Below are positions 46,524 to 59,071 of a stretch of 64,000 nucleotides of DNA, piece by piece. Origin of the DNA: Lantana camara (taxonomy: Eukaryota; Streptophyta; Magnoliopsida; Lamiales; Verbenaceae); the NCBI GenBank assembly GCA_037501455.1, contig CM074857.1, positions 108,409,501 through 108,473,500 on the forward strand, written 5' to 3'. The notes beneath the pieces were generated by a model. It searched no databases and was not told where the DNA came from. It saw only the letters and a program-made list of their open reading frames with translations. The position numbers were made by a program, and so were the translations under genes. Numbering within the stretch: the first letter of the stretch is position 1; each line of letters begins with the position of its first letter.

Positions 46524-47752
46524 TGTAGCACCCCGGAGCGCAGGGCACTATATCCCCTGCACCATAGCCCGACACGTGTAACGAAATGGGAACTCCGTAC
46601 ACGCACCAAGCTACAGCGAACGGGAGACAAACAAAATCTCTCCTAGGCTAGGCGATCTAGACCATAATACAGAGTGCGCAAAATAAATCCAAACGAAATA
46701 CGAAAGCACCAGGATCACAAATATACATGCCAAGAGTATAACTAGACAAATAATATATGCCATGCCCATCTCGGGCTAAATAAATCATACAAGTGTCAAA
46801 ATTCAAATTACAAATCATATTCTTATACATATTTATACATAGTACCAGAGCTGAAAAGTAAAGATCCGGTATGCAAAGGACTCAAACTGATAGAATCCAA
46901 CGACCCCAAAAAAAGACCGCTGCCTAGCTCGGAACGAACCCTACACCTGCAAACTCAAAGAAACAAAGGGGGAAAAGAAGACAATGAGGAGGGGTTAGTC
47001 CTAAAGACTGGTGAGGGGGCTAACACACTCACACATACATATACATAAAGTAGAGCATATTCAAAGTCATAAAAGCTCATGAACCGGGGCATGGTTTTTG
47101 CAATCTAAAATATTTTAGCCCGTGATACTATATATAGAAAAAGGTTAAGGCCAAAGGCCAAAATCACCAAATTTTAATAATTAGGAATCCACTCCCGTTT
47201 CACGAACCAAGTTCAGAATCTAAATCACACAGCTCGGGGAGTATGAGTTTCAGATCAACCTAACTCCATTCATAATCAAAATAATAGTCGAAATTCAAAC
47301 GAAAACAAAGTCACACAAACATACCTCTTCTCTGGGTGATGGAAGGGTCGTACGCGCCCCTGACCATCTGTTCTAACTGTATGGGTCGTGAGTTTCATGA
47401 CGCTCGTGCCCGAGGATTCCATTCCCCACCAAAACTCCTGGTGGGTTCCTGGTTGATTCTTTAAGTTGAGACCATACTCGGGAGTAACCCGACGGCCCAA
47501 CACCGCCCCGGGGCTCCTTTGCACAAATCTCTGGGGCCCAGTTCCAACTTTCAAAGTTCAAAATTCAAAAGTTCTAAAATTTCAAAAATCAGACTTATCT
47601 TTCAAAGTTATAACTCGCTAGTTTAAAACACACACATCAACTCTTTTTCAAAACAAATAAATGAAAATATAACTTATGTACATATAAAAGCGTTTTCAAA
47701 TGTTTCATAACAAACGAGGCAATTCCCACAAAATACATATCAAACACGTATC

Positions 47753-47795
<43 letters not shown>

Positions 47796-49726
47796 GTAGG
47801 TCGCATGCAGGCTTAAATCACATTAAGGGTTGTAGGTCATACTAACTAAAAGAGAGAAACCTCTCCTATGGAACAACCTCGTCACCTACGGGATGATTCT
47901 CTGAACAAAACAAATGACAAAAATACTCTTAGACTCAATATGAACCAATTAGATGCTCGACGAATGCAAATGATGCATATGAAATGCAACAAGTTAACAC
48001 TTAAGTCACATTAAGCCATATTAAGTCATATCAAGTCATATATTCCATATATCACATCAAAAGAATCCATAAATTTTGCACAACGAGCATAACACATCAT
48101 ATAATATGTTACTAATTCATACACATCATAAAAGAAGCAAAGAGATATCATACGAGACGAATAAACGGAGTATTAGTTCATGCGTGCTAGGATAGCATAT
48201 AGAGCACATGAGACCATAAATAAAAAATAAGCATCTAAAGTAAGACATAAATTCATAACATACAACTTAGCACATAATATGACATGTTAGTAAAACATAC
48301 GAACCATAAACGAGGCATAAAGATCATGCAAAGCCCGAACGAAGCAAAGAAACTACAAGGCTGCACAGTAGTCTAGAAACAACCCCAAAAATTGGTAGCT
48401 GCTGCGACCCAAATTACTCACAAAATGGTAGTGGCTACGACCTTAACTCGAAAGTAAAGAAAAATAGGGTAGTGGCTACGACTAAAATTACTCTTGGCAC
48501 GATCGCAGCCGTGACCCCCTACGTAGCAGCAAGAAAAACGAAGCAACAATAGCAAAAACTCATACAAAACACAACCAAATTTGAACCAACACAACAAGGT
48601 AAGTTAGGGTCATGATATGCATGCATTTAGGCTTCAAAAATATGAACAAACATTTACAAATTCACAAGGTAAGTGCAAGAGATAAAGTTCATGACATTTC
48701 AAACAAAACCTTCAAGTTCTTAAATGAAATCCTAAAAAATATTCATCTAGCATACAAAATAAGTTCATACAAGTGTTAATAAATGTCTTAAGATTAATTA
48801 TGATGCATCAATTCAAGAGGAAACACAAGAATTCAAGCAAATTCTTCAAATTGACACCAAACCATTACTATTCACCATTTAATTCATATCATGCTCATTC
48901 CTCCATAAAATTCAGCAAATAAACACTTAAAATAAAGAGGAAAAGATGAAGAACAAAATCATGGGCTTACCTTTCGAATTTGAGAAGAATTGGTGGAGTA
49001 TTGAGCTTAAAAGTGGTAAAGTGAATAGTATTCTTCCCCTTCTCTCTTTTATCTCGGTTTGCTGCTTCTTTCTTCTCTTTTTCTAAATGTGGACCCAAAT
49101 GGGAGAGGTCAGGATGGGATAGGAATGAATAAGGGATATGTGGGTCTAAGTTTGAGGCAATTTGGTCAAGTATTGATCAAGTTATGGCCAAATTAGTGAG
49201 AGGTGGTCAAAAGCACACGCGAGGCTCGGTTCGGGTGAAATATGGGGGTTCAAACGGGTTTAAAAAAAATACAAAGATAGTTTCATTAGCTCCTAATCTT
49301 TGTTATAAGTCCAACTCCACTTCCGGAATTCGAATCCAAATTTTTGAGCTCAAGTTATGTCTTTCGGTACACAAGGTGCGCTAAAACTAGTTAGGCCCTC
49401 GAGTCCCTCAAATCATATAAATGGTCCGTGAACACATCAAACAAGTTCAAAAACATATCACGATCACGTAAACAAGTCTAGAACATACGTATTTCATGCA
49501 TATCACGTAGTCACGAGCAAGTACGGGGTCAAACGGATCAAGTACGGGTTCAAACGGGGCCAAACGTTCAAGTATTCAAACATATACCTAACAAATAATT
49601 CAAATATTATCAAGAATATCATTTAAACATTATAATAAATATATAATTACATAATTAAGTAATTTAAATACACACGTAGCACTCTTGAGATAGTATACCT
49701 GTACGGCGGACGAACGGGGTGTTACA
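46524..49726 (-). mobile_element. Large solo LTR, probably Ty3/gypsy chromovirus-like
   Basis: 3203 bp from TGTAGCACCCC to GGGGTGTTACA, flanked by AGCCA (46519-46523) and AGTCA (49727-49731). On the minus strand it starts TGTAACACCCCG, a start common in plant Tekay/Del-type LTRs; the family is inference. It matches the copy at 52636-57778 in the opposite orientation (GTTAGCCCCCTCA, GAGCTAGG blocks). No coding sequence recognised. Confidence 0.78.
47756..47794. repeat. (AT)n microsatellite
   Basis: About 19 AT units within the large solo LTR. Confidence 0.95.
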
Positions 49727-50234
49727 AGTCACGCATACTTAACTCGAAATTCATAAAAACGATAAGAATTATATTAATTAAACTCATGTTCAACGAAATC
49801 AAACAATTGTTCAAAACCCAAACCCTAAACATTCATGAAATTCGATAAAACACAATTAAGCATTCAAAACGGATAATTCTAAGCTATGAGGAATTAGTTT
49901 AAAACCAAAAGCATAAATAAACCCGGAATTAATGAGATTGTTTTGAAGAATTCAATGCTTTCGTCTTCTTGAAATCCGCCAATGACTCTTCCTTTCTCTC
50001 CGTTTCTTTCCCAAAGTGCTAAGTTAAAACTCCCAAGAAGCGAACCCTTAAAACTCTAAGTCTCGCGCCTTATATAGTCGTGTAAGATTTCTCTCGCCGA
50101 CAAGAGACAAGGGGGTGACTCCAACCTTTTCAAAATCACTCACTCTCGTGTATGCAGAAAGCGTGCTAACGATTTTCGCCCGTGACACCTTTTCTGCCTG
50201 GTGGGAGTCACCCAAATCCTTTGCCGCCTGTGTT

Positions 50235-50442
50235 GAGACACGGGCGTGTCTCTCATTGCACTTGCTGGGAGTCACAGGGGTGACTCCCTTGAATAATTGA
50301 AGTCCAATTGCCTGACATGACTCAGGTTCTTCATACCAGGAGATACGGGCGTGTCTCCTCTATTTCCGCAACAACGTTACCTCCTGAGCCGAGTCACGGG
50401 CGTGACTCAGGTTTGGCTTGCTTGGAGTCACGGGGTTGACTC
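50235..50442. repeat. Array of short GC-core hairpins in the Athila-like LTR
   Basis: Near-palindromes at 50235-50252, 50267-50288, 50339-50358, 50391-50408 and 50425-50442, with arms such as GAGACAC, GGGAGTCA and GAGTCAC around a CACGGG-type core, as in the related LTR at 17883-18103. Confidence 0.8.
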
Positions 50443-51151
50443 TCTTTTTCAACACTTAGACTCTGAATTCGCTTTTTCTCGTCGTTTCTTAACTTCAACA
50501 TACCGAGTACCTAAATGGAGCAAAATAAACGCATAAGGGCATAAAACGGTACAAAATCTACTCAATATAAAGCTCAAATTAATGAGGATTCTACACTCAA
50601 TATCGATCGGCGTGGCATGCAGTGGTGGTGCAACGTTATTTGGTTACCGTGGTGGTGGTGGAGCGGCAGGTATATATATATATTATAATATGTATACTTT
50701 ATTATTTATAATGTATATAGATACTATATATATATACATATGTATATATTATGCTTTCATAATAATTAATATATGTATATAACATATTATATCTGTATAA
50801 ATATATAATATATTGATATATTTTTTGAATGTAATTGTAAAATATAAATATGTACATTTTTTAAGATTTATTTATTTATTTATTTTATAATATTTAAAGT
50901 GTATTAGGTGGATTTAAAAAAATTCTTAAAAAAATATGGAAATGACGTGGCAAGGTGTGGTAATGCCACATCATCAACTTGGACACGTCAACTGACTTCC
51001 GACGATAATTAGACAATTTCCGGCGAATTTGTCATTAAATTGACACATTTTTTGAGTTAGTGGACTGTTTTGTTGCCGGAATAATAAGTATTCTAATATT
51101 GCTAGTTGGGGTCAGTTGATATCCAGATTTTGCATTTTTCCCGAGTTTATT

Positions 51152-52148
51152 CTAACCCTAGTTCAATAATATGCACATAATAAAAGATTACTAAGCTATA
51201 ATATACGAATATTTCTAAAAATATCATTTTGTCGTGTCGCGTCATATTTAGCGTCCGACACTCTTCATGTGGGAAGTTCAAGAAAAAATCCGTATCAACG
51301 TATTCGTGTCGTATCTTGTCCGTGTTGCCGTATTCGTATTCGTGCATCATAATTAGTAACTTAACCTGAAATAAAGTTATATAATAGTCCCATTTATGAG
51401 ATTTCTGGTAGCATCAATATACATGTATTTATAAGTTATAATAATTGTTAAAAAATTATAATCAGGGTACTTCCTGAAAGAACGTAACACATGAAATTTG
51501 AGAAAAGTCGGTAGTGGTGCAGCTCCATTAAATCACTCAAAAAATAAAAATATTTCCCAGTATTGTGCTTGGCCAATTCAATTGAATAAACATTTTGTAA
51601 AATTAATTGATGACTTATTCAAACTTCTGTCATCATGCATGAAGATGAAGTATTTGGCGTTGGTCCTATTGGATATTTGACCCAGAAAAAAAAAAAAAAT
51701 TTAGATGTAGTAAGTCAAAGACAGTACGGCTATCACGGTGCCGTACGTTGAATTCCAGTTGTTAATTAATCATAAATTTATAATGCAGCTTTCAGTTGGA
51801 AAGAAAATTAATATATATTTGCAAATTTCTAGCATCAGATATTTTGTTTTTTGCGATTATTCTTCATTTTATGTTGTTTTCAGAATTATTTTTAGTGTAA
51901 TAGTTGATATCTTGGAGACAATAGGTATTTATAGTCAAACTAGTAAAATAAATTTTATTCTAGGTTGATGACATTTATGCCTCTAAAAATTAAGTGATTA
52001 TGATTATGACATCCTAAAAAAAAAAAAAAGGGGGTTTTATATCCCTTACGAAATTACATAACCACAATTCTTATTTTCTTAAATGAAAATATTATTATAT
52101 AGCACATTTTATCACTGTAAGTTTTGAAATTATGAATGACTCAATTAA
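51152..52148. other. AT-rich intergenic DNA with a dispersed repeat copy
   Basis: A copy of the GTGTCGTGTC-type repeat lies at about 51205-51350, in the same orientation as 8695-8830. The rest is AT-rich with A tracts and frames of 60-76 codons that have no recognisable motif. Confidence 0.5.
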
Positions 52149-53926
52149 TTTCTTTTAAGAGTTATATGCATCTAAAACCATGTGGTTTTCAAAAATGGTA
52201 TAAAAAACCCTAACCTTTGAAATATAATCCATAAATTCTCATGATTTAAAACTTCTGCTCACCGCACCCCCCCCCCCCCCCTATTAGTCCGGTACGTTTT
52301 GAAGGGTGAAATCTCATAATTGCCCCCTTCAAATACAATAATTTTTTAACCATTTTTCCTTATCATTTAATTAATATTTTATAATTTAATAAAGAATTAA
52401 AACATAAATATTTTGTAATATTATATCATCACCATCACATAAAAACTTCACCATCATCAACTTGCTTTCCATTGTCCCACTGACAGCCACCATAGTCCAT
52501 GGCGCCGCCGACCACCATCTCTAACACCGTTGCTGCCGTCACCACAACCACCACCACCGCGCCTCCCCAGATCCACAACACTCCCTCAAGATCCACACCC
52601 TAGATCCTTCGCCACCGCCGCATCTCTCCTTAGGTTGTGACACCCTGCACGTTTGTACGTACAGGTTTGTGCCACGTGTGAGTTTACTTCACGTATTTGC
52701 GCTTCTTTAATTATATCTATGAGTTTATAACTTGATTTAATTGTTATTTATTTATTTATAACTTGATTTAAGTGCTATTTAATTGTTATACTTTATTGAA
52801 TTTGATCTAAATGCCTAACTTGACTTGAGATCGTTTAAATTGATTCGTTGTCGATTGCTCGTAAATTTTATGAAATGAATTTGTTGTCAAACATGCTAAT
52901 TTCTTGGAATTAAATGAATTATAAATGAAATGGACTTGATTTCAATTTATTTAAATATTTTGGGACTTAATTGAAAATTAAATAGGCTTTGGCCCTATTT
53001 TATCTTTTTGAAAGTTTGAGGACCTATTTGAAAATAGGGCACCTTAAGCTATTTTCTTGGATATCTTGAGTTAGGGAATTCGGATTCGAATTCCGATTTC
53101 GTCGTTGGACTCATTTTGACGATTTGGATCCAATGAAATTAACCCCGTAATTTTTTGATGCCGTTGGACCTCAAACGAATTGAAATTCTATCCAAACGAC
53201 CCGTATTCGTAACCCTACCCGTTTTGGACCCTCTTTGATGACCCATTTTTGCTCCCTTTTTGAGCTGAAAATATCTCATTCTCTCCCCATAAAACACACG
53301 TACCAGCAAGGAAGGGAGAAAAAGAAGAACAAGAGCAACCTTTTTGCCATTTCTTCACCTTAAGAGCTCATATCTTGATAAAACTTCATCATCTCTTCAA
53401 GCTAAGGTAAGGATTGATTTCTCTATCTTTTTATACACCTTTTCATCCATGTAATCTTGGTTTTGAGCTAGCTTATGCTTGATATGAGATATGAGATGAA
53501 TAGTTAGGTTAAACGAAGAATTTGAATTCAATATGCAAGCATGAATTATTTGGAGTTTTAAGACTTGTTTCTTATTCCCTTAAGCTTTTTTAATGCATCT
53601 AAGTACTTGAAATCCATGGTAGTTGGCTCATATTAATTTCACCATTAATGTACCACGAGTATGAAAGCATGAAAGCATGGATTTTGGATGAAATTCTTGC
53701 ACTTTGTTGTGGAGTAAGTGTTGTAGTGTTTAGGAGATTGAGTTTTCATGTTTTTTCCCTTGAGTTTTGCTTGTGTTTTGGCCCTATCTCGTGCACCCCT
53801 GCTGCTGCTTTTTGCTGCCATGGATATGGAGTTAAGAGGGGTGTGTGTGCTGTGTGTTGCTGCTGCGAATTGGAAGGGAAAGTGGCTGCTGTCAGCAGCC
53901 ACCCCCGTGAGTGTTTTGTGCACAAG

Positions 53927-54103
53927 AAAGGTAACCCCCGTTACCTTTTGAGCATCTTTGGGGGTGAGCAGCTGCATAAACTCACCCCCGTGCACCCCTT
54001 AACCCTTGAGAGCACTCACCCCCGTGAGTGAGTATGGGTTGGGGCCTGGAACAATTAACCTCCGTGAGGGAAAGTATGCTAGAGGGGAGTCACCCCGTGA
54101 CTC
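53927..54103. repeat. Array of short GC-core hairpins in the large solo LTR
   Basis: Perfect-arm hairpins at 53927-53948 (9-bp stem AAAGGTAAC), 54013-54030 (CACTCAC) and 54087-54103 (GAGTCAC), each around a CCC or CCCC core. The sister LTR at 46524-49726 shows no such array. Confidence 0.8.
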
Positions 54104-55153
54104 TCCATTCCTTGCGTGTATGTGTGTTTTGTTTGAATTTAATTTTGTATGTTTATTTTATGCTATTTTCGCACCCCAATTATGATCCTTAAGCATTATT
54201 AATATGTAATATTATGTGTTAAAATTGATGTATTAAGTTTATGGTGTGATTTGATACAATTTATACAAGCTACGAGCTTGAATGACTTAAGTGCTACCAT
54301 ATGATGTTTTATGTGCATTCTTTCAGCGTTTTAAAAAATTTCTTTTGCCTCTAATTTTATCTAATGATATTAATTAATGAATATATGTTACGTTTTGATA
54401 TATTTTTGAATTTTATGCTATGAAATTCAATGTGTAAACGTGAACGTCTAATTGCTACCATATGCCACTTCCTTGCATTTATTGCATTTGTTTGCATCGT
54501 CGTGCATTTAAATGGTACATAATCAGTCTAAGTCTTTAGTGTTACGTTTGTTTGTCATAGGGGTGCTTTCGGGAGGAGACGTGCCCGAAGTTTAGGGTTT
54601 TTTTGGGATAGTTTTCATGCACCGCACTACTATCTTTTGTTCAATGTGAGGTTTAGGTTCTTTTCTTTTTAGGTAAGCGACCTACTACCCTTAAATGCTC
54701 ATTTTCTAGCCCGTATATGACTATATATTATAAATATAGTTAAATATGTGTAGTATATGATATGTTTATGATCTTGTGATCAAGTTTTGGGATTTAAAAC
54801 GGCTATAATTACGAGCATATATGAGCTTATGTTTTGAAACGAAAGTTAATGTTAATGTTAATGTTAATATTTATGTTATGTAATGTAATGAGCGAGATAG
54901 CTATGAAAGATTGGCAAGAATGTAATGTAATGTAATGAATAGGCCCCGGAGGCTCTGGGTTGGGAAATTAGGACGGTAACAGCCCATCGGATAAACCCCG
55001 GGCATAGTTCTCTATTTTGAGGTATCATGCGCGTCCGGGATTAAGGAAGGCGTGATATTCTTGAGCCGTCGACATCAAAACCGGTGAGGACACGTTGTGG
55101 GATTGCAACCCCTTCGTGGAAGTTCAAATGGATGGATGGTTAAGGGTCGTGCG

Positions 55154-57066
55154 TGTTAGGAATAGTGCCCTAGAAAGCCGATTGTATATCCGCTTTGTGT
55201 TTTTCCTTATTGTAATCACAGACAATCTTTGAATGATATAACGAATTAAGGCAACACTTCTTTATATGCTCTTGTTTGGTATGCGAATACTTTATCTGTG
55301 CATGTATGAGAACTCCCCTAATCCTGATGACTTTAGGACTCTACCATTTAGGTGAAATGGTTCATGGAACGAGCCCTAGATCACATAAGTCATGATTAGT
55401 AAAATGCTCCAAGCCGATGAGTCCTACCGACAGTGGGAGTGTCAACCTGACTCCTCTAAGGCTTGCTTGTGGGATCACGCCCTTAAGAAGGACCACCTTG
55501 TTTCATGGAGGTGCAAAGTGTATAGTTGATACGTGCGTGATACATGAGGGTGCTTACTTTAATAAGTAAGTTCACTGAGGTGCCCCGTGTGAGAACATTC
55601 CTAAATGGGAAAGGAAGTTTCTGTTTCAGGAAATAAAAACTTCCAGATTAGGAAATATCTCACGAGTCATTGATGTGATTAATTGATCCTTAGACTTTAG
55701 GTTCCATGTCACTTTATGAGTTAACTCTGTAGTCTTAGGTCTAAGCTTAGAGTGTCGCCTCAGACAACTGATTCAAGGCTTATGCTGGGGCTGCACAAGT
55801 GATTCATGAAAGTGAATGAGAATCAAGAAAGGACCTACACTTGCATTTGAAAGGTGATCTCTTATTGTGTAAGTCATTCATATGCCATATGGAGTCCTTG
55901 GCCAACGCAGTGGATCAAGACATCAAGAAAAGGGTTTCTTGGATTGAGATCAAATGGATATGAAATGCACTTAGCTTTAAGACCAGATTATTAGGGTTTT
56001 GATTATTCCCTTACCCTAGATCTTGGTTGAGAGATAGTAAGTAGGAGGATTGTATCTCACTTTAGTCAATGACTTAAAGGTTCTGTCGAATCCGAACATT
56101 CCAATTCAGCTAGGGGTTAAACACCTGTTGCTAGACCATGGTCGTTTAATCTGTGGACTGATTAATTAATTAGTGAATTAATTAATTAGGGTCACTGCTA
56201 ATTGAATTGAGAACCCAGAGGGTCACACACAACAACTTGGTTACATGAGTTGAGGCTTTAAAATGATTAAACGAGTTAATCGGGCCAAGAGGGTTCCACA
56301 TGTGTGGGTCACGTGAGTGACACGTGTCCCACACGTGTATATATATATTGTATATATATGTTAAATAATTAAATGTGTTAATTATTTAATAGACTTTGGT
56401 TTAATTTTGAATTAAAAAGAAAGTTTAATTTTGGAGAAAATAATCTAGTTAATTAATTATGAATTAATTAATTAGATAAAATAAGTTATTTATTTTAAAT
56501 AAATAAAGTATAAAATTATCCAAAAATAGTTTGGATATTTTAGCTCTCTTGAAAGTTGATTTGAATTAGAATTCAAAGTCAAAGTCAAAATTACTTGATG
56601 ATCAAGTAATAGGTGAGAGGGATCAAATCCTTAGCCCAACAGGACTAGGGTTTGGGCGTCCCTCCCTCTCCTATATATAGGGGAGCTCGAGCTCCCCTTA
56701 GAGCTAATTGACAATTCTTTTGGTTCATGTGTTGAACACCTTCCCTTCTCCAAGATCAAATAAACCCTAGTTTAAGCCTAAACACTAACTAGAGAACTAG
56801 CATCCTTACTAGTTAGATTGCGATCAAGTTGGTGGACTATCTCTAGAGAACTTCAAGTTAGAAGTTTGAAGATTCAAGCTTTACCAAGGAGAGGGGATCA
56901 AGCCGCGAGAAGAGCGTTCTTGGGTGGCTTGAAACACTTCAAGAAAGATTAAAAGAAAAGTAAGTTTCTTATCTCTACGAATTTGGATACACGATTGCGA
57001 GTTCAAGGTCCTTTTGTTGGAAAATTTTTTAAATTTCCGCTGCTTTTCTGATTCCTTTTTCCGACA
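55154..57066 (+). mobile_element. Copia solo LTR
   Basis: 1913 bp, starts TGTTAGGAATAGTGCCC and ends TTCCGACA. Flanks GTGCG (55149-55153) and GCGCG (57067-57071) differ at one base. A TATA-like CCTATATATAGGGG is at about 56670-56684, followed by the palindrome GGGGAGCTCGAGCTCCCC. Same family as 42350-45768. Confidence 0.87.
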
Positions 57067-58587
57067 GCGCGGCCCTTCCATCTTTGGAGTTTGGTGTATT
57101 GAATGTTATTTGTTTTTAATGTAATGTAAAGAGGTGTGAAGGATGGATGCTCGTACAAGCCGAGCCTTAATGTAATGTCTGGATTATGAAACGGGAATAG
57201 AGTCTTTATGAATGTAATGTGTATGTATATGATATGTAATGCTTTTATGAAAATATTTTGGCATGTAAAACCTATTCCCGGTTCATAACCTTTCTCTTTT
57301 ACGTGCTTTTCTCTATATATATATAGTGTGTAGGTATGCGTTAGCCCCCTCACTCAGTCAATGGACTGACCCCTCGTTTACTCTTTTAATTTGCAGGTTT
57401 TTGGGCACGAGCTAGGTGGAGAAGTGGGTCGTTCGAGTCTCACTTTTGGGTTTAAGTAGTGCTAAGTGCATTGCATACTATTTTTGGACTTGTATTTAAT
57501 GATATGATTATTGTCTTGGATTTATGATTCGATATGACCTTGTATTTTTGTATACTTAATATATATATGGTTGAATTTGAAATTTATGTTTATAGAATTC
57601 CTTGTTTCCGCTATTTGATTAATTGTTGCACGCTTTGAGTATGTTTAGCTCCGCCTAACCTAGCGAGTGTGTGGTCTCTCGTTCGCTTTGACTTGGGCTC
57701 GTGTATGGATTTTCCATTTCATATGCGGGTTCAGGTCTTAGTGTGGGGGATGTGGTGGCCCAAGCTCCGGGCGCTACACAGATCCTCCGCCACCACCAGT
57801 TCTCGTACCACCACCCAAGGTATATCGTCACGACATAGCTGCACCTCTTCTCAAGATTGGCACCCCCACCACAACCGAAAACCAGATTCATGCCCCACCA
57901 CTACCAAAACGACCAGATCGTGCTTGCCCCAACTAATCTCCAAGTTGTGAGAGATAAATCTGCTCAGCCTTTTCCCCCCTCCCGACGATGGTGGTGCTCC
58001 TGGATGAGACGGAGTAGGTAGGTCTATGTGTGTGTGTGTTTATATGTTTTTGTGTGTGCTTAGGTGTGTGTGTGATTGTGATTGTGTGTTTGTGGGGCCG
58101 GGGGAATTGAAGATGAAGGGAATTTGTGTTGGATTGAAGGTAAAGGAGAAAAGGGGTGAGTGGTGCAGCCAATTGGTGGTGAGATTGTTGCAGTAATTAT
58201 TGAGGTGTTGATGTGGCTAGCCTTGGTGTTGTGTGGTGGTGGTGTGAAGGCGGTGGCAAGAATGGTGGTGCTAGGGTTGTAAATGGTGGGTGCCGACGAA
58301 GGTGGTGGTTGAATTACAAGGAGAGAAGAAGATGAGTTGTAGTGGTGGTGGTGCATTTCCTTCAGGTATTAGATAAGGGTATAAAAGATATTTTAGTTCA
58401 ATTATGCATTAAAATTGGAATCCCAGTTTCAAAATAGGCGCGTGCAATATAACTTATGGGCTTAGGGTTCTATGTGCACAGTTTTTGAAACTTTAGGGAT
58501 TTTAAAATTATATTTCATAGGATAGGATTTTTTATGAACTTTCCGTAAATCACAATGGGTCCCAATGCATATACCCCTTTCTTTTAA

Positions 58588-59071
58588 GTTGTAAGTTCAT
58601 TACTAAGTGAACTGGTTGTTTTATCTTTGATTTAAAATTAAAAAAATGAAAAATAAAATATTCAAAAATTAAATTCCCATGTTAATATAGATTTAAAAAT
58701 TATAATAAATATTGACATCTCACAAATAAATAAACTTTTAATATTTTTTTTATATTTTTAATAGGATAAAATCATTGGTTCTGATGGTGCTGAAACTTAT
58801 GAAGGATTTGAACACCAAACACTTTAGAATTTGTTGATAGGAAGGAAGACCATCACAGGCACAGGAGCCTCAGGAACTGGGTTTCCAATGAGCGTGGGTT
58901 CTTCCAGCTAGGATAACACCAAGAAATCGTGCAGTGAGAATGCCGAAAAGGGTGAGATTCAGGAAGCTTTTGAAGAAGTTGCAGAGGAAAAATGGTGCCC
59001 AGTTCAATGCGTGGTAGTTTCAGTGAGGAAGATGACTTGGGAGATATTGCATGTGTTCTCTCTTATTTATA
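58588..59071. other. Intergenic DNA with a possible exon fragment
   Basis: After AT-rich sequence, an acceptor-like TTTTTAATAG is followed at 58765-58827 by a 20-codon frame (DKIIGSDGAETYEGFEHQTL) ending in TAG. It may be the last exon of a degraded gene; the protein was not recognised. A few further GC-richer bases to 59040 show no sustained frame. Confidence 0.3.

Larger units (their letters stand above)
42080..50600. mobile_element. Athila-like solo LTR fragmented by four nested insertions
   Basis: Pieces at about 42080-42349, 45774-45992, 46356-46518 and 49732-50600 line up with the solo LTR at 16769-18275 (AAGGGAAATCAATGACCAC, CTAGCGGCTTGGCATG, CCTAGCCCTAGG, TACCTAAATGGAGCAAAATA). No internal coding region of this element is present. 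Exact ends and TSD were not resolved, so the limits are approximate. Confidence 0.65.
41015..51142. mobile_element. MULE-like element with 9-bp TSD, host to nested insertions
   Basis: TSD GAGTTTATT at 41006-41014 and 51143-51151. TIRs of more than 400 bp: the left arm (41015 to about 41470) and right arm (about 50680-51142) are inverted copies, including AGTGTATTAGGTGGATTTAAA and GCCACATCATCAACTTGGACAC and their complements. The core next to the left arm (41530-41990) is GC- and CCACCACC-rich with short frames. Without the inserted LTRs the element is about 1.6 kb. No transposase is visible, so it is non-autonomous. Confidence 0.85.
52636..57778 (+). mobile_element. Large solo LTR, same family as 46524-49726, split by a copia LTR
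   Basis: Starts TGTGACACCC and ends GGGCGCTACA. Flanks TAGGT (52631-52635) and CAGAT (57779-57783) agree at three of five positions, differing only by transitions, so the TSD is plausible but decayed. Net length without the copia LTR is about 3.2 kb, equal to the sister copy. Short frames at 53645-54031 overlap on both strands and are not genes. Confidence 0.75.
52159..58577. mobile_element. MULE-like element with 9-10 bp TSD and nested LTRs
   Basis: TTTCTTTTAA flanks both sides (52149-52158, 58578-58587). Ends GAGTTATATGCAT and the complement of GGGGTATATGCAT are TIRs, continuing with TATAAAAAACCCTA and TTGAAATATAAT. The core (52490-52630 and 57784-58350) is GC-rich with CCACCACC words and short frames with Pro, Thr and His runs. 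Net length is about 1.27 kb after removing the solo LTR at 52636-57778. No transposase present. Confidence 0.85.

Noticed and set aside
47276..47561. 92- and 62-codon minus ORFs
   Set aside because: Within the large solo LTR, overlapping each other in different frames, no motif.
52267..52281. Poly-C run as a regulatory G-quadruplex
   Set aside because: Single homopolymer run in a MULE arm, with no paired G tracts nearby to support a defined structure.
53645..54031. Overlapping ORFs on both strands
   Set aside because: They lie inside a solo LTR and cover the hairpin array; no protein family recognised.
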